Program-made: the position numbers and the translations under genes
The notes under the pieces: generated by a model
Database searches by the model: none
Seen by the model: only the letters and a program-made list of their open reading frames with translations
What the model was told of the DNA's origin: nothing
Part shown: positions 6,694 to 12,006 of the stretch, piece after piece
Layout of the letters: each line of letters starts with the position of its first letter
Numbering within the stretch: position 1 is the stretch's first letter
Assembly (NCBI GenBank): GCA_019414725.1
Contig: DXLM01000083.1
Coordinates: 1-12,006, forward strand
DNA: 12,006 bases
Origin: Bacteroides sp.
GTDB taxonomy: Bacteria > Bacteroidota > Bacteroidia > Bacteroidales > Bacteroidaceae
Reading direction: 5' to 3'

Positions 6694-7938
6694 ATGGACT
6701 GGAAGCTCTTTATTGCCAGACGCATCTATCGCAGCAATGAGGGTGGAAAAGAGGTGTCCAAGCCTGCCGTCCGCATTGCTATGCTGGGCATAGCCATCGG
6801 GCTGGCCGTCATGATTGTGTCGGTAGCGGTGGTGATCGGTTTCAAACATGAGGTACGCGACAAGGTGGTAGGCTTGGGGTCTGATATCGTAATAACGAAC
6901 TTCGACTCCCAGCAATCTTATCAGACGGTTCCCATCGTTGCCAACGACAGTTTGCTCCATCTGTTGAAAACACTGGAAGGAGTGAAGCACGTGCAGCGCT
7001 ATTCCACCAAGCCGGGAATGATTATGACAGACGACAGCTTTCAGGGAATGGTACTGAAAGGTGTTTCTCATGAATACGACTGGAGGTTTTTAAAGAATCA
7101 TTTGCAGGAAGGGGAGATTCCTGTATTCTCGGATACTGCCTCTACCAATAAGGTATTGGTGTCCCGCACTATTGCCGACAGACTATATCTGAAACTGGGT
7201 GATAAAATCTATACCTATTATATAGAGGACAATGTGCGTGCACGTCGTCTTACTGTCGCCGGCATCTATCAGACCAATTTTTCCGCATACGATGATTTGT
7301 TTCTGATAACCGACTTATATACGGTGAACCGTTTGAATGGCTGGCAGAAAGGGCAGGTGAGTGGTATGGAACTGGAAGTGAATGAGTATAGCCGGTTGGA
7401 GCCGGTGAAGGAGGAAATCCGTGCACGGGTGGATACGCAGGTGGATGCATACGGAGGTACTTACTATACTCAGACGGTGGAGGAAGTCAATCCTCAGATA
7501 TTTGCATGGCTGGATTTGCTGGATATGAATGTGTGGGTTATCTTGTTTCTCATGACGGGGGTGGCCGGATTCACCATGATATCCGGTTTGCTGATTATCA
7601 TTCTGGAGCGTACCAATATGATCGGGGTGCTGAAAGCATTGGGAGCTGATAATTTTGCTATCCGTAAGATATTCCTCAGTTTTTCTGTATTCTTGATAGG
7701 CAGGGGGATGCTATGGGGAAATATCATCGGGGTGGCATTATGCTTTATTCAATCTCAATTTCATCTTTTCAAACTGGACCCTGCCACTTATTATGTAGAT
7801 CGTGTTCCTGTTGAATTCAACATTTGGATTTATTTGTTGCTGAATGTCTGTACTTTGCTGGTGTCGGTGCTGATGCTTGTCGGGCCGTCATTTCTGGTGA
7901 CGCGTATTCATCCGGCAAAATCTATTCGGTTTGAATGA
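6694..7938 (+). CDS. LolC/LolE/FtsX-type ABC transporter permease
   Basis: A 414-residue inner-membrane permease with the MacB-PCD plus FtsX arrangement. A cytoplasmic N-terminus is followed by TM1 (about 28-50), then a large periplasmic domain (about 52-270), then three further membrane segments (about 275-305, 325-350 and 376-402). The string ERTNMIGVLKALGA just after the second membrane segment matches the cytoplasmic coupling helix that contacts the ATPase. LolC/E relatives pull lipoproteins from the inner membrane for delivery to the outer membrane, so that role is likely but not proven. No ATP-binding partner is encoded in the window, so it must be supplied from elsewhere. The ATG at 6694 sits 1 base past the aminotransferase stop, suggesting translational coupling. 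Confidence 0.88.
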   Translation: MDWKLFIARRIYRSNEGGKEVSKPAVRIAMLGIAIGLAVMIVSVAVVIGFKHEVRDKVVGLGSDIVITNFDSQQSYQTVPIVANDSLLHLLKTLEGVKHVQRYSTKPGMIMTDDSFQGMVLKGVSHEYDWRFLKNHLQEGEIPVFSDTASTNKVLVSRTIADRLYLKLGDKIYTYYIEDNVRARRLTVAGIYQTNFSAYDDLFLITDLYTVNRLNGWQKGQVSGMELEVNEYSRLEPVKEEIRARVDTQVDAYGGTYYTQTVEEVNPQIFAWLDLLDMNVWVILFLMTGVAGFTMISGLLIIILERTNMIGVLKALGADNFAIRKIFLSFSVFLIGRGMLWGNIIGVALCFIQSQFHLFKLDPATYYVDRVPVEFNIWIYLLLNVCTLLVSVLMLVGPSFLVTRIHPAKSIRFE

Positions 7939-7991
7939 GAAGATTCTCTTTCTGCGTTTTCCGTATATCCGGTATTAATCCTTTTTTCCTA

Positions 7992-8162
7992 TAATGCTAA
8001 GGTCTTTTTCCCTTATGATTAAGTCTTTTTATGCGGTAATGTACTACAGTCTCCTATAGTGAATCGTATAGTCCATTATAGTGGACTGTACGGTCTGATG
8101 TAATGGACTGTACAGTCTGTTGTGAAAGTCTGTAGTAGTTGATAGAAAGAAAAGACTTAATT
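7992..8162. repeat. Block of degenerate 22-base repeats framed by a 12-bp inverted repeat
   Basis: Successive 22-base units begin at 8038, 8060, 8082 and 8104. The last two are closest (TGGACTGTACGGTCTGATG versus TGGACTGTACAGTCTGTTG), with the other two more diverged. The unit at 8104 holds a perfect 12-bp palindrome, GACTGTACAGTC (8106-8117), and AGTCCA/TGGACT (8070-8075, 8082-8087) pair across 6 bases. The block is framed by ATTAAGTCTTTT (8018-8029) and its exact reverse complement at 8150-8161. A second TAAGGTCTTTTT-like copy lies at 7998-8009. It may fold into a long imperfect structure; function unknown. Confidence 0.65.
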
Positions 8163-8197
8163 GTTAGGAAGAAATGCTTTAGCCGGGCGGATGTGTT

Positions 8198-8237
8198 AGA
8201 ACCAACCCTGCTGCGAATTCGTGACAGGGCCGGTTCT
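8198..8237. terminator. Probable bidirectional terminator hairpin between convergent genes
   Basis: AGAACCAACCCTG (8198-8210) pairs with CAGGGCCGGTTCT (8225-8237), 11 of 13 positions, around a 14-base loop containing GCGAATTCGT. It is followed on the plus strand by only a short T-tract. Its position, 48 bases beyond the lysO stop and between convergent genes, favours a terminator, but the weak U-tract leaves doubt. Confidence 0.5.
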
Positions 8238-8284
8238 TTATAGAGAGAATGTAAAGTTACGTATAGTATGTCACTTCCTTCAGC

Positions 8285-8905
8285 TTACAGTTTGCAGAAG
8301 AAAGAAACGAAGAAAGGCATGCTTATGTTTATCAGTATGCCGTGGACGATGGCCACGGGTACGGCTTCCGGTCCGGAGCAGCGTGCGATGGCTGCCAGGG
8401 AAATGTCGGAAGAACCGATGCCTGCCGCCGAGATAGGCGCCAGATAACCGAAATATTTGCGGAAAAGGGGAGCTCCTATCAAGGCGGTCATTTCCCGGAA
8501 AATATTGGATAGTAGCGCGATGGTCCCCAATTCGGTAGCAAGCTGCACACCGATGGAGGGGGATTTGATCTGCGTGATAAGGATGGAGGAAACGGAATAA
8601 TAGGAGAATCCGCTTCCGACAGCCATGCAGTCGAAAATACTCCAGCGGCTCAAGAGAAAGCCTCCGATGGCGGAAAACAGCAGAGTGCCGCTTACGGTGG
8701 CAAGGGGTACAAGCAGTGTTCTGAAATTGAGGGATAAGACAAACTGCCTGAGGTTGCGGTTGCTTCCAAGATTAATGCCGAGTAACAGCATCAGTACATA
8801 TAGTACATATACAGAGGTTTGGTGTACGTCGAAGTCCACCGCATAGCTGACTCCGGCTACGCAGCCAAACAAGAAAAAGGCTAGAGTTACAAGACTACTT
8901 TTCAC
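8285..8905 (-). CDS. lysO: LysO-family lysine exporter, larger C-terminal part
   Basis: A 206-residue hydrophobic protein matching the C-terminal two thirds of the LysO (YbjE, DUF340) family, whose characterised E. coli member exports L-lysine. About six membrane segments are visible. Conserved-looking stretches are GINLGSNRN (44-52), GSGFSYYSVSS (97-107), a GTIALLSNIFREM segment, and GIGSSDISLAA (162-172) with an intramembrane aspartate, D167. The start is taken as GTG at 8905. It overlaps the stop of the 95-residue upstream gene by 11 bases and is preceded by a purine-rich AGGAAAGGGGG. The frame is open further back to an ATG at 8947, but that would lie deep inside the upstream gene. Together the two products (95 + 206 residues) equal one full-length LysO (about 300), so they probably assemble as a heteromer. 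Confidence 0.87.
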   Translation of the reverse strand: MKSSLVTLAFFLFGCVAGVSYAVDFDVHQTSVYVLYVLMLLLGINLGSNRNLRQFVLSLNFRTLLVPLATVSGTLLFSAIGGFLLSRWSIFDCMAVGSGFSYYSVSSILITQIKSPSIGVQLATELGTIALLSNIFREMTALIGAPLFRKYFGYLAPISAAGIGSSDISLAAIARCSGPEAVPVAIVHGILINISMPFFVSFFCKL

Positions 8906-9182
8906 CGCTTGCCCCCTTTCCTTTGAAAAAGATGTGGTATACTGCAAGGGAGGCCATCATGCTGCCCAATATGCTTAATGAGGAGATGACGGCTGCCTGG
9001 CCGCAGAAGTAACCAAGATTGTCAATAATCAGTCTGTTAAGACCAATAGAGAGACCGAGTAAGAAAAGTAGCAGACAGACCACGATATGGATGAGAGGAG
9101 TGATCTTGCGTACTTGGGATTTGTGGCGTAAGGGATAGCCTATAAGGACTCCGACAGCCATTATAGAAATGAAAGTAAACAT
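8895..9182 (-). CDS. lysO: LysO-family transporter, small N-terminal part
   Basis: A 95-residue membrane protein corresponding to the N-terminal third of LysO/DUF340 transporters. It has three hydrophobic segments: about 2-16, 29-47 and 59-85. The tract LFLLGLSIGLNRL (about 38-50) resembles the LMLLLGINLGSNRN segment of the C-terminal partner, consistent with an internal repeat in the family. The ATG at 9182 is preferred over the TTG three codons upstream. Its stop (8895-8897) lies inside the start of the next gene in the +1 frame, so this is either a natural two-gene arrangement or a frameshift. The coupled start signal favours the first. A promoter lies about 160 bases upstream. Confidence 0.85.
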   Translation of the reverse strand: MFTFISIMAVGVLIGYPLRHKSQVRKITPLIHIVVCLLLFLLGLSIGLNRLIIDNLGYFCGQAAVISSLSILGSMMASLAVYHIFFKGKGASGEK

Positions 9183-9341
9183 GAGATTCAACTGTTTTTC
9201 TGATTTTACAATATTACTTATAACACGCTTTTGGACAAACGCATTTACGGTATGTTGGTAAAGTTGAAAGAACGGATGGACCAGATTATTTTCATACTTA
9301 TGCTTTCAATTTGAAACTTTTTGTTGTTTTTAAAACGGGTG

Positions 9342-9373
9342 CAAAAGTAGAATAATTGTCTTTAATATGCAAA
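9342..9373 (-). promoter_or_regulatory. Bacteroides-type promoter of the lysO pair
   Basis: On the minus strand TTTG (9373-9370) is followed after 20 bases by TACTTTTG (9349-9342), a full match to the consensus. The transcript would begin near 9335, leaving a long leader of about 150 bases before the ATG at 9182. That leader includes a 16-codon ORF at 9295-9245. Confidence 0.75.
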
Positions 9374-9669
9374 TAATATACATATTAAATCTTATTGAAG
9401 CAAAATATGATATAAAACAAACAATATTTGTGATATTTCGTTGTAAAACGAAGGTTTTAAATTGTTACATTTATAGTTTTACCGAATAATATTGCATGTG
9501 CATGGGTGGGTGAAAACAATGAAAAAGGGGCTGTTTGGGGTGTGTTAGAGAATATAAAGCGATAAAAGGTTTCAATTTGTTATGCTGGATAATGTGATAC
9601 TCTTCTGTTTTTTCAGGCAGTGATTACATTGGTGGAAAAGTGTTTCTTGCATAACCTTTCTTGGCGGAT
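9374..9669. other. AT-rich gene-free stretch
   Basis: About 300 bases between the lysO promoter and the terminator of the monooxygenase gene. No coding frame of note and no clear promoter on either strand. The only local structure I see is a small perfect hairpin, TTCGTT-gtaa-AACGAA (9437-9452). Confidence 0.7.
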
Positions 9670-9713
9670 AAAAACAAATCAGGGTTTGTATAAACAAGCC
9701 CTGATTTGTTTTT
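9670..9713. terminator. Strong rho-independent terminator, probably bidirectional
   Basis: AAAAACAAATCAGGG (9670-9684) is the exact complement of 9699-9713. The stem extends inward by TTTG/CAAG with one G-U pair, giving 19 pairs around the loop TATAAA (9689-9694). The outer A/T pairs provide a U-tract in both directions. It lies 26 bases after the stop of the minus-strand ABM gene, which it should terminate. Confidence 0.88.
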
Positions 9714-9738
9714 GTCGGATCAAGATGGATAGCCGGAT

Positions 9739-10014
9739 TTAGAATTCAAATTTTTCTAATTTCATCTTGCCCAATTCTTGCAATTTAGGAACCAAGGTTA
9801 TAAAATGTGCAGCTTTTTCGTGTGCATCCAGTGACTCAGCATCTTTCCATGTTTCGCAAATCATAAGGACATCTTTCCGTGTCGCGCTCTCAAAGATATC
9901 ATAAGCGATGCAACCCTTGTCGTTTAAAGATTGCGCTACCAATTCCTTTGCTGTTTCTAAGACAGCATTGCGGTTACTCTCGTTTACTTGGATAAAAACA
10001 TTTAATCTGATCAT
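9739..10014 (-). CDS. ABM-family (putative quinol monooxygenase-like) small protein
   Basis: A 91-residue soluble protein with the antibiotic biosynthesis monooxygenase/YgiN-like dimeric alpha/beta-barrel pattern. It has an N-terminal strand MIRLNVFIQV, a helix with AVLETAKELVAQS (about 17-29), GCIAYDIFES (34-43), MICETWKD (51-58) and the characteristic SLDAHEKAAHF (61-71). Family members are cofactor-free oxygenases acting on quinones or aromatic substrates, and many have no known substrate. The length is typical. It lies 48 bases downstream of the glycosyltransferase gene without an obvious promoter, so read-through from that gene is likely. It is closed by the strong hairpin at 9670-9713. 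No functional link with the glycosyltransferase is apparent. Confidence 0.85.
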   Translation of the reverse strand: MIRLNVFIQVNESNRNAVLETAKELVAQSLNDKGCIAYDIFESATRKDVLMICETWKDAESLDAHEKAAHFITLVPKLQELGKMKLEKFEF

Positions 10015-10062
10015 AATTCGTATTATTAAATTAAGAAATGTATAGTTGGTTTCATTCTCTTT

Positions 10063-11220
10063 TTATTTTCTCATAAACTCATTTTTCCGTCTGAATTTAC
10101 GTTGTAATTTGAATACCCCATTCCATGCAGGTTGCAGAAAATCGAATAAGGGGAGTAGTGCACAGAACTTCCGTTCACCAAAAACTTTGGCGGTTTTTCT
10201 GAAAACAATCAGTTGCATCGTGAAGCGTGCTGACCATAGCAAAACAGCAATGCCTGCAATAGTCCATTGGTGGAGAAGAATACTGGTGGTTATAGTGGCG
10301 ATGATGGCTGTATAGAACAAGAATCTGCTGCAAGTCTCAAATCCTATGAGATAACGGGCGGTTCCATGAAATAACCGGCTGGTAGCCGCATAGCTTATTT
10401 TCTCTTCACACCATATTCTTTTATATTTAGGCATGGCGATTCGCATCAGACTTTCAGGGCTGGCTTCAACTCGTGTATTGTGTGCACGGGCTGTTTCATT
10501 GATGAACAAATCATCTTCTCCACGTTGCAGATTCAGGTGGGAGGCAAATCCCTTCTGCTTGTAGTACAGTGTTTTCCGATAAGCCATATTCCGTCCTGTG
10601 CCCATGTAGGGATGTCCGGAAACAGCCATACCCAGATAACGCATAGAATTCAGCAACGTGTCGAAAGTGATTTTCTTATTAAACCATCCCGGTACTTTTT
10701 CGTAGTTGCTGTAGCCTAAAACGATTTCGGTGGCAGGTGTGAAATTACGTGCCATCTGTTTCAGCCATTGATTGCTTTGCGGACGGCAATCGGGTTCGGT
10801 AAATACCAGCCATTCATGGCGGCTGGCTTTAATTCCCATTGTTATTCCCAGTTTCTTGTGGCTGATGTAGCGTGCACTGTCGGGGATAAAGGTATGATAG
10901 AGATTGGGATATTTGTCTTCCAGTAATTTCAACGTATTGTCACAATCATCCGCCGGGCGGTCGTAAATCACAATCACTTCGAATTCCGGATAGTCCTGCT
11001 CTAAAATAAATGGGAGGTTTTCTTGTAATTCGTGGGCTGCGTCTTTTGCCACAATGATGACAGACAGTGGAGGATTTTGGGTATTTATATCAGTGGCATA
11101 TGCTGTTTCTCTGCTGTGAGTGTATAGTTTGTTATATAGCCCCAGATAGTAAACGGCCTGCGTGGTGAATAAGGCTCCCGAAGCTATTGGTAAGATTGTA
11201 TCTATGGTGAATGGTTCCAT
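10063..11220 (-). CDS. Membrane-anchored family 2 glycosyltransferase
   Basis: A 385-residue inverting GT-A glycosyltransferase (GT2 type) that uses a nucleotide sugar on the cytoplasmic face of the inner membrane. An N-terminal membrane segment (about 8-28) is followed by the catalytic domain: SVIIVAKDAAHELQENLP (53-70), the nucleotide-metal acidic motif EPDCRP (142-147), the acceptor loop GTGRNMAYRK (207-216), the catalytic-base region RGEDDLFI (233-240) and KYKRIW (265-270), which stands in for the Q/RxxRW motif. Two C-terminal membrane segments (about 298-316 and 319-340) and an amphipathic stretch follow. The tail is very basic. No other polysaccharide genes are nearby, so the product is unknown. 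A TATTTTTG -7 element lies 24 bases upstream of the ATG. Confidence 0.9.
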   Translation of the reverse strand: MEPFTIDTILPIASGALFTTQAVYYLGLYNKLYTHSRETAYATDINTQNPPLSVIIVAKDAAHELQENLPFILEQDYPEFEVIVIYDRPADDCDNTLKLLEDKYPNLYHTFIPDSARYISHKKLGITMGIKASRHEWLVFTEPDCRPQSNQWLKQMARNFTPATEIVLGYSNYEKVPGWFNKKITFDTLLNSMRYLGMAVSGHPYMGTGRNMAYRKTLYYKQKGFASHLNLQRGEDDLFINETARAHNTRVEASPESLMRIAMPKYKRIWCEEKISYAATSRLFHGTARYLIGFETCSRFLFYTAIIATITTSILLHQWTIAGIAVLLWSARFTMQLIVFRKTAKVFGERKFCALLPLFDFLQPAWNGVFKLQRKFRRKNEFMRK

Positions 11221-11243
11221 GTGTGATCTGTTTTAAAAACGTG

Positions 11244-11251
11244 CAAAAATA
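11244..11251 (-). promoter_or_regulatory. Probable -7 element of the glycosyltransferase gene
   Basis: The minus strand reads TATTTTTG followed by CAC, a full match to TAnnTTTG, 24 bases before the ATG at 11220. No convincing TTTG stands 19-21 bases upstream. Confidence 0.55.
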
Positions 11252-11424
11252 CAGCAAATAATTGAATTGTAGCAGGATGAATATTCTTTATTTATTCAAA
11301 AGTTCAGATTTAATTATAATTTAATGTTAAAAGTGTGTTTCCGTGAATATTTTTCAAGTATAATTGCTATATTTAAGGAAGTTAGCTGAAACCTGTAACA
11401 AGTCCTGACCAACGGGCAATTATT

Positions 11425-11931
11425 ATGAGAATACAATTTGAGATTAAAGAAAGTTTGATCAATATACTTGATCAGCTTATGCATTCCGACTTTTGGGCTA
11501 CGGAAATCAAGGAAGATGAGTCAGGAAAGAAGATTATCAAGATTAAAGACTTGGCTTATAACTTAGAAGCCGTGGCCGAGGTGATGGGGAATGAAATTTT
11601 TATTAGAACTGCTTTGTCTAAGTACACGTATCGTATTTATGAGGTGAAGGGGGAGTGCTGGTGCGAGTATGTGGGGGCCTATCGCGGTTTTTTGGAACAG
11701 AAGCTCCTTCCAATAATTACTCCGAAGGAAAATCTGTTGGAATGTGAGGTGCTGGATAGTTCCATATTAGGAGGCAAACAGAAAACTTTGCGTGAGTATG
11801 CGGAAGATAATTTAAAGCTAAAGAAGTTCCGTGAACAGAATTTTGGTAATAATGGATTTTCAAAAGCGGATCATCCACGGCGTGTGTATGATGAATTTAT
11901 AAAAGAAGATTTCATTCCGGAAGATAAATAA
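11425..11931 (+). CDS. Hypothetical protein, unrecognised family
   Basis: A 168-residue protein that I do not recognise. It is soluble and highly charged, with no signal peptide or membrane segment. The first half looks like mixed alpha/beta: an amphipathic opening (MRIQFEIKESLINILDQL), then strands such as KIIKIKDLAYNLEAVAEV and TYRIYEVKGECWCEYVGAY with an aromatic/cysteine cluster. The C-terminal third is lysine/glutamate-rich and probably helical (about 120-140), ending in EDFIPEDK. A weak -7-like TATAATTG lies at 11359-11366. The start is the first ATG in frame; the leader lacks a strong ribosome binding site, normal for this group. Its last codons and stop form part of a perfect 31-bp inverted repeat. 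It is divergent from the glycosyltransferase gene. Real-gene status is supported by length, codon pattern and a well-placed terminator. Confidence 0.75.
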   Translation: MRIQFEIKESLINILDQLMHSDFWATEIKEDESGKKIIKIKDLAYNLEAVAEVMGNEIFIRTALSKYTYRIYEVKGECWCEYVGAYRGFLEQKLLPIITPKENLLECEVLDSSILGGKQKTLREYAEDNLKLKKFREQNFGNNGFSKADHPRRVYDEFIKEDFIPEDK

Positions 11932-11983
11932 GAAACAGCGCCGCTTTGATGCAAAGCGGCGCTGTTTCTTATTTATCTTCCGG
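11917..11983. terminator. Perfect 31-bp inverted repeat, probable shared bidirectional terminator
   Basis: Positions 11917-11947 are the exact reverse complement of 11953-11983, with a 5-base loop GATGC. The inner stem AACAGCGCCGCTTT is GC-rich and the flanks are A/T-rich (TTTCTTATTTATC), giving a T-rich tail in both directions. The left arm includes the last four codons and stop of the upstream gene, which is unusually deep inside a coding sequence for a terminator. Confidence 0.85.
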
Positions 11984-12006
11984 CAGTTGGAGTTGGTTTA
12001 TACTAA
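11969..12006 (-). CDS. Possible 3' end of a convergent gene, cut by window edge
   Basis: The minus strand is open from the window edge to a TAA at 11971-11969 and reads SINQLQLPEDK-stop. Its final PEDK codons and stop mirror those of the plus-strand gene across the palindrome. Only 11 codons are visible, so this is an inference from symmetry and the convergent layout. It could be chance read-through of the inverted repeat. Confidence 0.35.
   Translation of the reverse strand, partial: SINQLQLPEDK

Larger units (their letters stand above)
7939..8284. other. Gene-free gap between convergent genes
   Basis: These 346 bases separate the converging permease and lysO genes. I see no credible coding frame and no promoter. 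The sequence is dominated by repeated short elements (7992-8162) and a hairpin (8198-8237), each listed separately. Confidence 0.8.

Noticed and set aside
7939..8284. CRISPR array
   Set aside because: The units are 22 bases, contiguous and degenerate, without distinct spacers or cas genes.
9183..9341. Lysine riboswitch upstream of lysO
   Set aside because: The leader is long enough to raise the idea, but I could not find the conserved L-box core or its multi-helix junction. The sequence is mostly A/U-rich and weakly paired.
9374..9669. Small RNA ending at the hairpin at 9670-9713 on the plus strand
   Set aside because: The terminator would work in that direction, but no TAnnTTTG with a properly spaced TTTG was found on the plus strand in this stretch.
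11277..11324. Short plus-strand ORF reading MNILYLFKSSDLII
   Set aside because: It has 15 codons in AT-rich sequence, no promoter match, and its location in the divergent promoter region makes it probably random.

Overview
The window looks like a chromosomal stretch from a Bacteroidaceae member (Bacteroides or Phocaeicola). Several genes are preceded by a TAnnTTTG -7 element, in the best cases with a TTTG 19-20 bases further upstream, which is the sigma-ABfr promoter pattern of Bacteroidetes. Ribosome binding sites are mostly weak and AT-rich, and a DUF4494 protein (a family I know from Bacteroidetes) is present. There is no sign of a phage, insertion sequence, CRISPR array, rRNA or tRNA. The content is mostly housekeeping and metabolic genes.

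Layout. Positions 1-1644 (minus) encode a nearly complete long-chain acyl-CoA synthetase with its own promoter. A long inverted repeat at 1742-1817 separates it from a minus-strand cluster read as DUF4494 protein (3993-3511), YggS-type PLP homeostasis protein (3477-2809) and a dihydroorotate-dehydrogenase-like flavoprotein (2795-1821). The close spacing suggests an operon. Upstream on the same strand is an L-fucose-isomerase-fold protein (5324-4089). It is divergent from a class I PLP aminotransferase (5490-6692), which is coupled with a 1-base gap to a LolC/LolE/FtsX-type permease (6694-7938).

The permease converges on a split lysine exporter, lysO (9182-8895 plus 8905-8285, minus). Between them lies a 346-base gap holding a repeat-rich segment with 22-base periodicity and a hairpin. 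Upstream of lysO are a promoter, a leader of about 150 bases, and about 300 bases of AT-rich sequence with no gene. A strong hairpin terminator (9670-9713) then closes the next minus-strand pair: a small ABM-family monooxygenase-like protein (10014-9739) and a membrane-anchored family 2 glycosyltransferase (11220-10063). The last full gene (11425-11931, plus) encodes a protein I do not recognise. It ends in a perfect 31-bp inverted repeat whose other arm appears to hold the end of a convergent minus-strand gene running off the window.

No obvious new multi-gene system is present. The best leads are structural: the 31-bp palindrome whose two arms both read PEDK-stop, the repeat block at 7992-8162, the two-gene LysO with a leader ORF, and the degenerate active-site motif of the dihydroorotate-dehydrogenase-like protein.
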